64,000 nucleotides of DNA, from NCBI GenBank assembly GCA_024638815.1, contig JAHEJM010000002.1:1-64000 (forward strand), read 5' to 3'. The first letter of the stretch is position 1; each line of letters starts with the position of its first letter. This DNA is from Acidimicrobiales bacterium. Lineage in GTDB: Bacteria > Actinomycetota > Acidimicrobiia > Acidimicrobiales > SZUA-35. A program made the position numbers and the translations under genes. The notes below the pieces were generated by a model. That model was not told the origin of the DNA. It worked only from the letters and a program-made list of their open reading frames with translations, and searched no databases. This document shows positions 15,761-24,579 of this stretch, piece after piece.

Positions 15761-18607
15761 GTGATCAAATCGTCATTCCCTCTGTCCGCCGCACCTTCGA
15801 CGGAGTCCGCCGTGCCGTCCTCCTACTCCGGTCGCGCTTGCCGCCGCCGGTCCCTGTTCCTGCTGGTTCTGTTGGCCTTGCTGCTCCCGGTCGCAGCCTG
15901 TGGCGTGGTCCCCACCGGCGACGGGGCGCACGGGTGGACCGGCGATGATGGGTCGGGTCGTGCCGAGAAGGCCGATGGTGCCGAAGCCCCGCCCGGTTGG
16001 GGCTCGAACGTTGGGACGGCTCGGCCCGATCTGCAGCCGGGAACCTCGCTCGGAGGCGTGACCTTGACCGAGAGAAGGCAGGCTCGAGTGGGGGATGAGG
16101 TCGAGACCGTGGTCGGATTCGACGACCCACCGCCGGCCGTGGTCATCGTGGGCGAATCGCTGCACTCGCTGTCGCTGCGGTACCGGACCGATGGGGCCTG
16201 GACCGACTGGTCACCGACCCCGGATCTCGATCACGAGGCGCCCGACGGTATGGAACCGGGTTCCGAGGGCTGGCCGGCCGCGCCGCCGGCCTACGGCCCG
16301 GTCTGGCTCGGTGGCCGAACCGATGCCATTGCCTTCCGCAGCACCGATGGCGCACCGGTGGAGTTCGATGTGCTGTCGCTGGATCCTTCAGGCCGCCCGT
16401 CTCACGAAGCCACCGCCGGCTCCGTTGATCACGTGGCCGGCGCGGCCGGTCCCAGACCGGCCGGTCCCAGTGTCATCGGCCCGGTTCGCTCCCTGGGGGC
16501 GGCGGCCGTCACCGTTCCCGCCATCAATGAGCGAAGCCGATGGGCGGCCGCCGGTTGGGCCATCGACACCAATGGCTGTGGCCGGGGTCCGGGCCGAGCC
16601 GACAACATCGCCGCCGCCGTCATCCACCACACCGTGAACGGCAACAGCTACCGGCAGGATCAGGTCGATGATCTACTGCGATCCATCTACTACACCCACG
16701 TCGTGGTCAACGGCTGGTGCGATGTGGGCTACAACTTCGTCGTCGATCGATTCGGCGGCATCTGGGAGGCTCGCACCGGTAGCGCCAATGCCGCCATCAT
16801 CGGTGGCCACGCAAAGGGATTCAACACCACCACCGTCGGGGTGGCCCTGCTGGGCCAGCACCAGTCAGGGGTATCGCCGGCCAGCGCCAGCCCGTCCACT
16901 GCCACCGCCCAGGCGGTCCAGAACCTGTTGCACTGGCGGTTGGGTCAGTACGGAGTCGATCCGGCCGGCATGACCTGGCTCCGCAACTACGCTTCGTCCC
17001 CCCCGCTGAAGCTCAAGGGTGAGAGCTGGCACTACGTACCGACCGTTCTCGGCCACCGGGACCTCGGTCTGACCAGCTGCCCCGGCAACCTCGGATACTC
17101 GCTGGTTCGTACCACGCCCTCGACCCTGGTGGCCCGACGGGATCTCAGCCTTCCCTATCGATTCGAGCAGTGGACCGAGCGCAACCACGGTCCCGGGCTG
17201 CTGGTTGCCGACACCGGGGGTGGTCTTCGCCCTGCCGGTTCCGCTCCACAACCCACCGGGGCCGGCACCGGGGTGGTGGCCCCCGGCACGGTGGTCGCGG
17301 TCGACGGCGATCACACCGGTGGCTACCAGTTGACCTCGACCGGTGAGCTGATTCCGTTCGGCCAGGCGCCCAGTGCCGTTCCGGCCGGGAACTGGGCGGG
17401 GAGCGGTACCGCTCCGGTGGACATCGAGGTAGGGGGCGGCGGAGGATGGGTGATCAACGAACGCGGTGTGATCGCCTCATTCGGTGCCGCTGCGGCCGTT
17501 GGCCCGGTCCCGGTGGAGGCACCGGTGGCAGCCATGGCCCTCGACGACGCCGGTTCGGGCTATGTGGTCGATACCACCGGCCGGCTCCATCCGGTCGGTT
17601 CGACGGCCGGAGTCGAGGTACCGGCGCTTGATCAACCCCTTCCGGCCGGTGTCCGGGCGGTGGATCTGGCCGTCACCGGTTTCAGCGCCGACAGTGTCTC
17701 CACCGGACCATCGCCGAACCGGCCCCGAGGGTGGGTCCTCGACTCTGCCGGCACGGTGCGAGGATTCGGTGGCGCCCCGACCGTGGCCGTCAACGGCTCG
17801 GTGAGGCCGATTGCGGTGGTCGTGGCCCGAGGTGAACCGGGAGGCTGGATGGTTGACGCCACCGGTCAGGTGTGGCCCTTCGCCGGCGCCCGACTGATCC
17901 GGCCCGTCTCCACCGACGTCACCCGGGCCAATGTGGTCGACGCCACCCAGCTGGGTCTCGTGGCATCCACCGATTTCCTGGGCGGACCCGACGCCCGGTA
18001 TCTCACCGCCCTGTATCGACTGTTCAACGCCAGGGAAGCCACCGATGCCGAGATCAGCCGGGGTGTGGCCCAACTGGAGGACGGTGAACGCCGTTCGGTC
18101 ATCACCGACCGATTGGCTCACTCCCCGCGCTGGGCCGGCATCAGCATCGACGCCATGTATCGGGATGTGCTGGGCCGGAATCCCGACCAGGCCGGTCGCC
18201 GCTACTGGCTCGATCAACTCGCCAATGGTATGCGCTACGAGGACCTCGGTGTCTACTTCTATGGTTCGACCGAATACGCCGAGCGGGCGGGCGGCGATCG
18301 GGAGTACGTGGCCACCCTGTACCGGGTCCTTCTTGGACGCGAGGGTGAACCCGCCGGCCTCGACTACTGGACGGCCCGGCTGGTCGAGCCCGGGGTGGGC
18401 CCGCCGACGGTGGCTCACAGCTTCTACCTCTCGATCGAGTCCCGCCGGGATCGGGTCGCCGACCTGTACCGAAGGATCCTGGGCCGGACACCCAGCGCCG
18501 GGGAGCGGGATTACTGGGCCGAGCTATTGCTTGACATCGATGACGTCGAGTTGGCGGCCGAGCTGGCGGCAAGCGCTGAATATTACCGGAAAGTGGTCGA
18601 AGGATAG
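15761..18607 (+). CDS. Lipoprotein N-acetylmuramoyl-L-alanine amidase with propeller-like and DUF4214 regions
   Basis: 948 residues. A hydrophobic signal ends in a lipobox (LPVAAC, Cys47), so it is probably lipid-anchored outside the membrane. After a variable region (about 50-265) comes an amidase_2/PGRP domain: AAVIHHTVNG (about 286-295), NFVVDRFGGIWEAR, and GHRDLGLTSCPG (about 431-442), giving His/His/Cys zinc ligands. Residues about 475-715 hold repeats of the GWVxDxxGxVxxFG type, a beta-propeller-like region. The last about 200 residues contain DUF4214 repeats (YRDVLGRNPDQAGRRYWLDQL, then YRVLLGREGEPAGLDYW). It should cut the bond between N-acetylmuramate and L-alanine in peptidoglycan. 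GTG start at 15761; a second GTG at 15812 would give a tidier signal. The next gene starts 3 nt later. Confidence 0.88.
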   Translation: MIKSSFPLSAAPSTESAVPSSYSGRACRRRSLFLLVLLALLLPVAACGVVPTGDGAHGWTGDDGSGRAEKADGAEAPPGWGSNVGTARPDLQPGTSLGGVTLTERRQARVGDEVETVVGFDDPPPAVVIVGESLHSLSLRYRTDGAWTDWSPTPDLDHEAPDGMEPGSEGWPAAPPAYGPVWLGGRTDAIAFRSTDGAPVEFDVLSLDPSGRPSHEATAGSVDHVAGAAGPRPAGPSVIGPVRSLGAAAVTVPAINERSRWAAAGWAIDTNGCGRGPGRADNIAAAVIHHTVNGNSYRQDQVDDLLRSIYYTHVVVNGWCDVGYNFVVDRFGGIWEARTGSANAAIIGGHAKGFNTTTVGVALLGQHQSGVSPASASPSTATAQAVQNLLHWRLGQYGVDPAGMTWLRNYASSPPLKLKGESWHYVPTVLGHRDLGLTSCPGNLGYSLVRTTPSTLVARRDLSLPYRFEQWTERNHGPGLLVADTGGGLRPAGSAPQPTGAGTGVVAPGTVVAVDGDHTGGYQLTSTGELIPFGQAPSAVPAGNWAGSGTAPVDIEVGGGGGWVINERGVIASFGAAAAVGPVPVEAPVAAMALDDAGSGYVVDTTGRLHPVGSTAGVEVPALDQPLPAGVRAVDLAVTGFSADSVSTGPSPNRPRGWVLDSAGTVRGFGGAPTVAVNGSVRPIAVVVARGEPGGWMVDATGQVWPFAGARLIRPVSTDVTRANVVDATQLGLVASTDFLGGPDARYLTALYRLFNAREATDAEISRGVAQLEDGERRSVITDRLAHSPRWAGISIDAMYRDVLGRNPDQAGRRYWLDQLANGMRYEDLGVYFYGSTEYAERAGGDREYVATLYRVLLGREGEPAGLDYWTARLVEPGVGPPTVAHSFYLSIESRRDRVADLYRRILGRTPSAGERDYWAELLLDIDDVELAAELAASAEYYRKVVEG

Positions 18608-18610
18608 GTC

Positions 18611-20524
18611 ATGAGAAAAGCGGTTGTCGCCGTCGGCGCCCTTGTCCTGTCGATTGCCCTCACCGTCGTGGCCGTAGTGCCCGCCGCCGTTCCGGCCGCG
18701 GCCCACGACGAGCCTCACATCGTCATCACCGGCGGTGGTTGGGGCCATGGCCGGGGCATGGGTCAGTACGGTGCGCTCGGCTACGCCCGCGACCTCGGTT
18801 GGTCGTCGCGGCGGATTCTCGATCATTTCTACCGGGGCACCACCCACGGGCCGGTCCCCTCCTCCCTGTCGTTCGATGCCGACAAGATGCGGGTCGATCT
18901 CCGCTACCTGTCGAGCCGGTCCACCACGGTGGCGCTGGCCCAGGGTTCACTGCTGTTGACCGACGACTCGGGCACGGGTCTGGTCAACATCACCGACGGT
19001 GCCGTGCGGTTGACCGCCAACGGCTCCGGCTTCCGGTTGGAGACGGCGACGGGATGCGGCGGCCCGTGGACCGATCGCCAGGTGCTCGGGCGGAGCAAGA
19101 TTCGTGTCGTGGCCCACCAACCGACGGGATCAAACCCAACCGGCAGCGATGGCCTGCTCAAGGTCTGTGGTCCCCAGTATTTGGTGTGGTACGAGGGCGA
19201 GATCTGGGCCGTCACCAACAGCGGCGGCCGTCAGCGCACCATCAACGTCGTCTCGGTCGAGCAGTACCTGCGAGGGGTGGTGCCCAACGAGAGCCCGGCC
19301 AGTTGGCCGGCGGCGGCACTGGAGGCCCAAGCCGTGGCCGCCCGATCCTATGTGCTGGCCGGGGACACCCGCTGGCGGCCCTATGCCGACACCTGTGACA
19401 GCGTCTGGTGCCAGGTCTACGACGGTCGCTACACCACCCGGGGCGGTCGCTGGCGGGCCTCCACCGACCCTCGAACCGATGACGCCATCGTCGCCACCGC
19501 CGGACAGGTGCGGTTGACCTCGTCGGGGGCGGTGGCTCGAACCGAGTTCTCCTCGAGCACCGGCGGTTTCACCGCCGGTGGTGACTTCCCGGCCGTGGCC
19601 GACCTCGGCGACTCGGTGTCGGCCAACCCCAACCATCGGTGGGAGAGTCATATCTCGATCGCCGTGCTGGAGTCCCGGTATCGACTGGGTGACTTCGTGG
19701 ATCTGGTGGTCACCGACCGCAACGGCCACGGACCGTGGGGGGGCAGGGTCGGACGGATAGAGATCCGCTTCCGCAACGGCACCCGAACCATGTCGGGCAA
19801 TGACTTCCGGCGAGCGTTCGGCTTGAAATCCGACCTGTTCACGGTCAGCGCCATTCACCGCAACGCCGACGGCTCACCCGACACCGGAACCGACGACGAT
19901 CGCGACTTCCAGGCGGCCACCGTCGATCTGCTGTACCGGCGTCTGGCCGGCCGGGCCCCGACGTCGGGCGAACTGGGAACCTGGACCGACGCTCTGGTCG
20001 CTCGAGGCGCCGAAGCCAAGCGGGAGCTGGCCGGTCGACTCGTCCACAGCGAGCCCTTCGCCGGTCGCCTGATCGACGATCTCTACCGCCGGGCCCTCAA
20101 TCGGCGCTCCGATTCGCCCGGTCGAAGCTACTGGCTGAACCAGATGAACAACAGTGCACTGACCTATCAGCAGATGGGGGCGCTGTTCTACGGTTCCGAC
20201 GAGTACTACCAGCGGGCGGGCAACAACAACCGGGCGTTCGTCACCTCGTTGTACGAGAACATCCTGGGCCGCCGGCCCGACGGCGGTGGACTCGACTATT
20301 GGACCGGGCTGATGGACTCGGGTCGGGTCGGTCAGGTCGATGCGGCCCGGCTGTTCTACGAGTCGGTGGAATCGCGACGAACCCGGGCCCGATTGCTGTA
20401 TCGCCAGGTCACCGCGGGCGAGTTGGACTCGGCATCGACCGGCGACGGGGCCGACTATCTGATCTCCCGGTCGGACCTCGACCTCGCAGTGGAGTACGCC
20501 ATGATGCTGGTCCCACAATCGTGA
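18611..20524 (+). CDS. SpoIID/LytB-like secreted wall enzyme with DUF4214 repeats
   Basis: 637 residues with a classical signal peptide (cleavage after about residue 31, AAA-HDE). The SpoIID domain covers about 35-400, with GGGWGHGRGMGQYGALGYA (41-59) and the core VSVEQYLRGVVPNESP (about 214-229) containing the catalytic-type Glu, followed by LEAQAVAARSY. SpoIID proteins are lytic transglycosylases that act on glycan strands whose stem peptides an amidase has removed; the amidase gene lies immediately upstream. From about 430 to the end are DUF4214 repeats (YRRALNRRSDSPGRSYWLNQM, YENILGRRPDGGGLDYW), the same type as in the amidase. The function of DUF4214 is not established; a wall or glycan anchoring role is inference. 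Confidence 0.9.
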   Translation: MRKAVVAVGALVLSIALTVVAVVPAAVPAAAHDEPHIVITGGGWGHGRGMGQYGALGYARDLGWSSRRILDHFYRGTTHGPVPSSLSFDADKMRVDLRYLSSRSTTVALAQGSLLLTDDSGTGLVNITDGAVRLTANGSGFRLETATGCGGPWTDRQVLGRSKIRVVAHQPTGSNPTGSDGLLKVCGPQYLVWYEGEIWAVTNSGGRQRTINVVSVEQYLRGVVPNESPASWPAAALEAQAVAARSYVLAGDTRWRPYADTCDSVWCQVYDGRYTTRGGRWRASTDPRTDDAIVATAGQVRLTSSGAVARTEFSSSTGGFTAGGDFPAVADLGDSVSANPNHRWESHISIAVLESRYRLGDFVDLVVTDRNGHGPWGGRVGRIEIRFRNGTRTMSGNDFRRAFGLKSDLFTVSAIHRNADGSPDTGTDDDRDFQAATVDLLYRRLAGRAPTSGELGTWTDALVARGAEAKRELAGRLVHSEPFAGRLIDDLYRRALNRRSDSPGRSYWLNQMNNSALTYQQMGALFYGSDEYYQRAGNNNRAFVTSLYENILGRRPDGGGLDYWTGLMDSGRVGQVDAARLFYESVESRRTRARLLYRQVTAGELDSASTGDGADYLISRSDLDLAVEYAMMLVPQS

Positions 20525-20593
20525 TGCTCGTACCGACTTGTACCTCGACCAACGGTTCCGAGACCGGCCTGGTCGGATTGCCCATGCCCGGTT

Positions 20594-20611
20594 CCGGACG
20601 GCAACGTCCGG
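20594..20611 (+). terminator. Hairpin after the SpoIID-like gene
   Basis: Perfect 6-bp stem CCGGAC/GTCCGG with a GGCAAC loop in the 208-bp gap before the fucose synthase gene. No clear U-tract. It may end the amidase/SpoIID transcript. Confidence 0.4.
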
Positions 20612-20732
20612 TTCGAACGTATTGGATGCGGCGGCGGCTATCCTGTCAGCCGACGGCGGCCCGTCACAGAGCAACGGCTGCGAAGTAGCCGACCACAACT
20701 GAATCGGCGGTACCGAAGGACGGTAACCATCG

Positions 20733-21716
20733 ATGCCTGTTGATTTCGACGCCCCCGTTTTCGTGGCCGGTCATCGCGGCCTGGTGGGCTCGGCCATCTG
20801 TCGCCGTCTCGGGTCCGAGGGGTTCGGCAACGTGCTGACCGAGGACCGTGACCGGCTCGACCTTCGGGATCAGGCTGCGGTCCGGCGCTGGTTCGAGCAG
20901 CACGAACCGTCGCACGTCTACCTGGCGGCCGGCACGGTGGGCGGGATCCTGGCCAACTCCAGTCGTCAGGCCGAGTTCCTGTATGACAACATGATGATCC
21001 ACGCCAACGTCATCGAAGCCGCTCGGCGGACCGGGGTGACCAAGCTCCTGTACCTCGGCAGCGCCTGCGTGTACCCGCGGTTGAGTCCTCAGCCCATTCC
21101 GGAGTCGGCCTTACTGACCGGACCCTTGGAGCCGACCAACGAGGGCTACAGCCTGGCCAAGATCGCCGGTGTCCGGCTGTGCGACTTCTATCGTGAGCAA
21201 TACGGGTGCAACTTCGTCACCGCCATGCCCACAAACCTCTACGGCCCGGGTGACAACTTCGACCTTCGGTCCAGCCATGTGTTGCCGGCGCTGATGCGTA
21301 AGTTCCACGAGGCCAAGCTGGAGGGTCGAACCGAGGTCGAGGTGTGGGGCACGGGACTGGCTCGGCGGGAGTTCATGTATGTCGACGATCTGGCCGATTG
21401 TTGCCTGTTTCTCATGGACAACTACGACGAGCCCGGCCATATCAACGTCGGAACCGGCTCCGATGTCTCCATTGCCGAGTTGGCCTCCATGATGGCCGAA
21501 GTCGTGCATCCCGATGCCGCCGTCGTGTACGACACGTCGAAACCCGACGGGATGCCCCGACGGTCCCTCGATGTGTCGCGGTTGCACGCACTGGGTTGGC
21601 GTGCCGGCACCGATCTCGATACCGGCCTGACCCGGACCTATTCATGGTTCCTGGACCGGGTGGCCCACGCCGCCGACCCATCGGCCGGCACGCCCCGGGT
21701 TCGGGCGCTGTCGTGA
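20733..21716 (+). CDS. fcl: GDP-L-fucose synthase (GDP-4-keto-6-deoxymannose epimerase/reductase)
   Basis: 327 residues, short-chain dehydrogenase fold. The N-terminal nucleotide loop reads VAGHRGLVGSA (11-21). Catalytic residues: the Ser in GSACVYP (Ser110) and Tyr139/Lys143 in GYSLAK. TNLYGPGDNFD and REFMYVDDLAD are family blocks. It converts GDP-4-keto-6-deoxy-mannose to GDP-L-fucose with NADPH. The dehydratase Gmd that makes the substrate is not in the window. GAAGGA precedes the ATG. First gene of a translationally coupled glycan operon; its TGA overlaps the next GTG. Confidence 0.93.
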   Translation: MPVDFDAPVFVAGHRGLVGSAICRRLGSEGFGNVLTEDRDRLDLRDQAAVRRWFEQHEPSHVYLAAGTVGGILANSSRQAEFLYDNMMIHANVIEAARRTGVTKLLYLGSACVYPRLSPQPIPESALLTGPLEPTNEGYSLAKIAGVRLCDFYREQYGCNFVTAMPTNLYGPGDNFDLRSSHVLPALMRKFHEAKLEGRTEVEVWGTGLARREFMYVDDLADCCLFLMDNYDEPGHINVGTGSDVSIAELASMMAEVVHPDAAVVYDTSKPDGMPRRSLDVSRLHALGWRAGTDLDTGLTRTYSWFLDRVAHAADPSAGTPRVRALS

Positions 21717-23014
21717 CCGCACCTGCACCGATCGAAGCGAACGCCGTGGCCCTTGTGCCACCCCGCTACGGCCCGGGGGTGATCGGGGGAGCCGAGGCGG
21801 TGCTGAGCGAGATGGCCCACGGGCTACGGGCCCGCGGCGTCGCAGTGGAGATCCTCACGACCTGTGCTCGCGACCATTTCACCTGGGCCAACGAGTTCCC
21901 GGTGGCGGTGACGGAGTTGGCCGACGGGGTGAGACTGCGCCGCTTCGCCACCGAGGTCGACGCCGATACGTCGGTGCGCGATCGTCTGGGCCATCGCATT
22001 CTGGCCGGTGATGATCTGTCCATCCAGGACCAGCAGCTCTGGGTCAACTCCAGCCTGCGATGTAGCGGCTTGTGGCATCACGTCTTCGATCACGGCCACC
22101 GGTATCGGGCCCTGATCTTCGCCCCCTACATGTTCTGGACCACCTACGCCGTGTCCCAGATCCATACTCGCCGTTCCATTCTCATGCCCTGTCTTCACAA
22201 CGAACCGCCGGCCTACCTCGACATCTACCGGTCGATGATGGAGGCGGCCGGTGGCGTGTGGTTCCTGACCGACCCGGAACAGGAACTGGCAAACCGCCTG
22301 TACCGACTGTCCGATCGACAGCGGGTGGTGGGAGCGGCAGTGGAAGCTCCGACCGAGTATCGGCCCGATCGGTTCCGGGAGCGATTCGGTATCACCGGTC
22401 CCTACGCCTACTACGCCGGGCGGCGGGAGTGGGGTAAGGGATGGGACGACCTGGTCTCGGCATTCGCCGCCTATCGGCGCCGGCGGCCCGGATCGGACCC
22501 GGCCGACCACCGGCTCCCCGGGGTGCTCACCCTGGTGACCTCCGGGGTCGGCGCCGTGGATGACGACCACGGCATGGGTTCCGGTCTGGTCGACGTCGGC
22601 CTCATCTCCGACGACGACCGCAACGATGCGATGGCCGGAGCCGCCGTCTACATCCAACCCAGCGCCATGGAATCGTTCTCGCGGACGGTGCTCGAGGCCT
22701 TCGCCGCCGGCACGCCGGTGGTGGCCAACGGGCACAGCGATGTCGTCCGCTGGCACATCGAGCGCACGGGGGCCGGGCTGACCTACCGCAACCAGGCCGA
22801 GCTGATGGCCTGCCTCGATTTTGTCACCGATGAGCCGGAGGCGGCGCGGAACCTGGCCCGTGACGGGAGGGACTACGTGATCGAACACTACGGAATCGAT
22901 GCCGTGGTCGATGCCGTGGCCGAGACCGTGGAGGCGTGGATGCCGCCCGCTGTCCGTGAGCGCCGGGCCGACCCACGGCGGGTTTCCACTGGGGCCGGGG
23001 GAGGGCGAACATGA
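21713..23014 (+). CDS. GT4-family glycosyltransferase
   Basis: 433 residues, GT-B fold. The N-terminus ALVPPRYGPGVIGGAEAVL is the donor/acceptor Gly loop of GT4 enzymes; the C-terminal half shows YYAGRREWGKGWDDLV and the ESFSRTVLEAFAAGTPVVA motif with the E-x7-E pair that binds the sugar nucleotide. It presumably adds one sugar to a lipid-linked glycan on the cytoplasmic side; sugar unknown. GTG start overlaps the fcl stop (GTGA), and its own stop overlaps the next ATG (ATGA). Upstream open frame inside fcl is not coding. Confidence 0.88.
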   Translation: MTAPAPIEANAVALVPPRYGPGVIGGAEAVLSEMAHGLRARGVAVEILTTCARDHFTWANEFPVAVTELADGVRLRRFATEVDADTSVRDRLGHRILAGDDLSIQDQQLWVNSSLRCSGLWHHVFDHGHRYRALIFAPYMFWTTYAVSQIHTRRSILMPCLHNEPPAYLDIYRSMMEAAGGVWFLTDPEQELANRLYRLSDRQRVVGAAVEAPTEYRPDRFRERFGITGPYAYYAGRREWGKGWDDLVSAFAAYRRRRPGSDPADHRLPGVLTLVTSGVGAVDDDHGMGSGLVDVGLISDDDRNDAMAGAAVYIQPSAMESFSRTVLEAFAAGTPVVANGHSDVVRWHIERTGAGLTYRNQAELMACLDFVTDEPEAARNLARDGRDYVIEHYGIDAVVDAVAETVEAWMPPAVRERRADPRRVSTGAGGGRT

Positions 23015-24579
23015 CCTGGCTCATGGTGTCACCCTGGGCACCGTACCGCGATGGCATCGCAAGCTACGCTCAGCAGGAGGTCCGCCATCTGCGGGCCGCC
23101 GGCCACGACGTCACCGTGCTGTCGCCCCTACCGTCGGCGGCTCATCACCACCTCCGTCTGGGTGGGGCACCCGGCGCCTTTCGGCTGGCCCGTCACGGTG
23201 CCGGCTATGAGCGGGTGATCGTGCAGTTCGGACCGGAGTTGTTGTTCGGACACTGTCGAACCGGGGCCGAGCGGGTGGCGGTGTGGGCCGCCCTGGCCGC
23301 CCTGGCCCGTACCACGGATCTCGAGTTGCGAATACATGAGATCGAATACGAGCGGCTGGAGCGGTCCAGGGCGGAAGCAACCATGGCCAGAATCGTTCTC
23401 GGTTCGGCCCATGCCGTCACCGTGCACACCGAGGCCGAGCACAGGGCTCTCCTCGAGCGCCTCGGCCCGGCGGCGAGACGAATCTCGGTGGTGGCCCACG
23501 GTCGTCACTTCAGCTCCCAGGTCGATCTCTCACCGATGGAGGCCAAGGCGGAACTCGGTCTCGAGCCCGATCGTCTGACGTTGCTGTGCATCGGATTCCT
23601 TCAGCATCACAAGGGTTTCGATCTTGCCATCGAGGCACTGGCCGTGGCCAACCTCGACGATGCCGATCTACACATCGTGGGATCGGGGCGGATCGACCAT
23701 CCCGAGATCGCTCAGTACGTCGCCCAGCTCCGGGCCATGGCCGACCGCTCGGCCGGCGTCACCCTGCACGAGGGCTATGTGTCGGATGAGTTGTTCGACC
23801 GGTGGTTGCTGGCGGCCGATGTGGTGGTGTTGCCCTATCGGGAGATCTGGTCATCGGGAGTGGTGGAGCGGGCTCGGCTGTTCGACAAGCCCATCATCGC
23901 CTCCGATCTTCCCCAGCTCCGGGATCAGCTATCGGCCGATTCCATGGTCTGTGGCGGAGTCGGTGAGCTGGCCGACGCCATGGCCGCCGTCGCCCGTCGG
24001 CTTGCCGGTGGCGTCGGCCCGGTCTCCACCACCACCGGCGACGGGCTCGAGACGGCGTCCGGCGCGGCAACGGGCTCACGGTCCTCAGGTGATGCCACGG
24101 GGTCGACCACGTGGGACGTTGACCGGCCCAAGCCCGACCGATCGTCCCTGCAACGTCAGATCGAGGCCAGGGCCGGTCGCCAACGGGCCGTAACCGGCGC
24201 CGCCATAACCGGCCCCCTGCCGCCCCGACTGGGCTCGGCGACTCGGGTCGGAGTGGCCGACGGCGGCTCGGTCGGGTCGGCGATGGCCATGACCGAGCCG
24301 ACCCGACCGGCGGCCCGGCATCTCGAGGACCTGGGTTCGTACCAACGGCCGCCGGCGACCTCGCTCCGACCCCTGGTCGGACCGCTCAAGCAGTCGGTCG
24401 AGACAGTGACCAACTGGCAGATCGATCCCCTGACCCGTCGGATCGAGGATCTACACCAGGCCACGGTGGACGCCGTGTTGGAGTTGGAGGCCCGAATGCA
24501 GCGGTTGGAAGCGGTTCATCGACAAGAGGCGGAAGGAGGACAGGATCAGCCATGCGAGTACTCGTCACCGGTGGCCTAG
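23011..24579 (+). CDS. GT4-family glycosyltransferase with long C-terminal extension
   Basis: 522 residues. Residues 1-330 are a GT-B/GT4 enzyme: SPWAPYRDGIASYAQQEVRHL at the N-terminus, then GFLQHHKGFDLAIEAL, LHIVGSG, LHEGYVSDELFDRWLLAADVVVLPYREIWSSGVVERA. The usual E-x7-E is less clear than in its neighbour. Residues about 330-470 are a low-complexity Thr/Gly/Arg/Pro-rich linker; the last about 45 residues form a predicted coiled coil (DPLTRRIEDLHQATVDAVLE). The extension resembles a tether for assembling glycosyltransferases. Overlaps its upstream neighbour by 4 nt and rmlB by 28 nt, so translation is coupled. Confidence 0.85.
   Translation: MTWLMVSPWAPYRDGIASYAQQEVRHLRAAGHDVTVLSPLPSAAHHHLRLGGAPGAFRLARHGAGYERVIVQFGPELLFGHCRTGAERVAVWAALAALARTTDLELRIHEIEYERLERSRAEATMARIVLGSAHAVTVHTEAEHRALLERLGPAARRISVVAHGRHFSSQVDLSPMEAKAELGLEPDRLTLLCIGFLQHHKGFDLAIEALAVANLDDADLHIVGSGRIDHPEIAQYVAQLRAMADRSAGVTLHEGYVSDELFDRWLLAADVVVLPYREIWSSGVVERARLFDKPIIASDLPQLRDQLSADSMVCGGVGELADAMAAVARRLAGGVGPVSTTTGDGLETASGAATGSRSSGDATGSTTWDVDRPKPDRSSLQRQIEARAGRQRAVTGAAITGPLPPRLGSATRVGVADGGSVGSAMAMTEPTRPAARHLEDLGSYQRPPATSLRPLVGPLKQSVETVTNWQIDPLTRRIEDLHQATVDAVLELEARMQRLEAVHRQEAEGGQDQPCEYSSPVA

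Noticed and set aside
20612-20732. CGGCT-GCGAAGT-AGCCG stem and surrounding leader considered as a riboswitch upstream of fcl
   Set aside because: A single weak stem with no known aptamer core.
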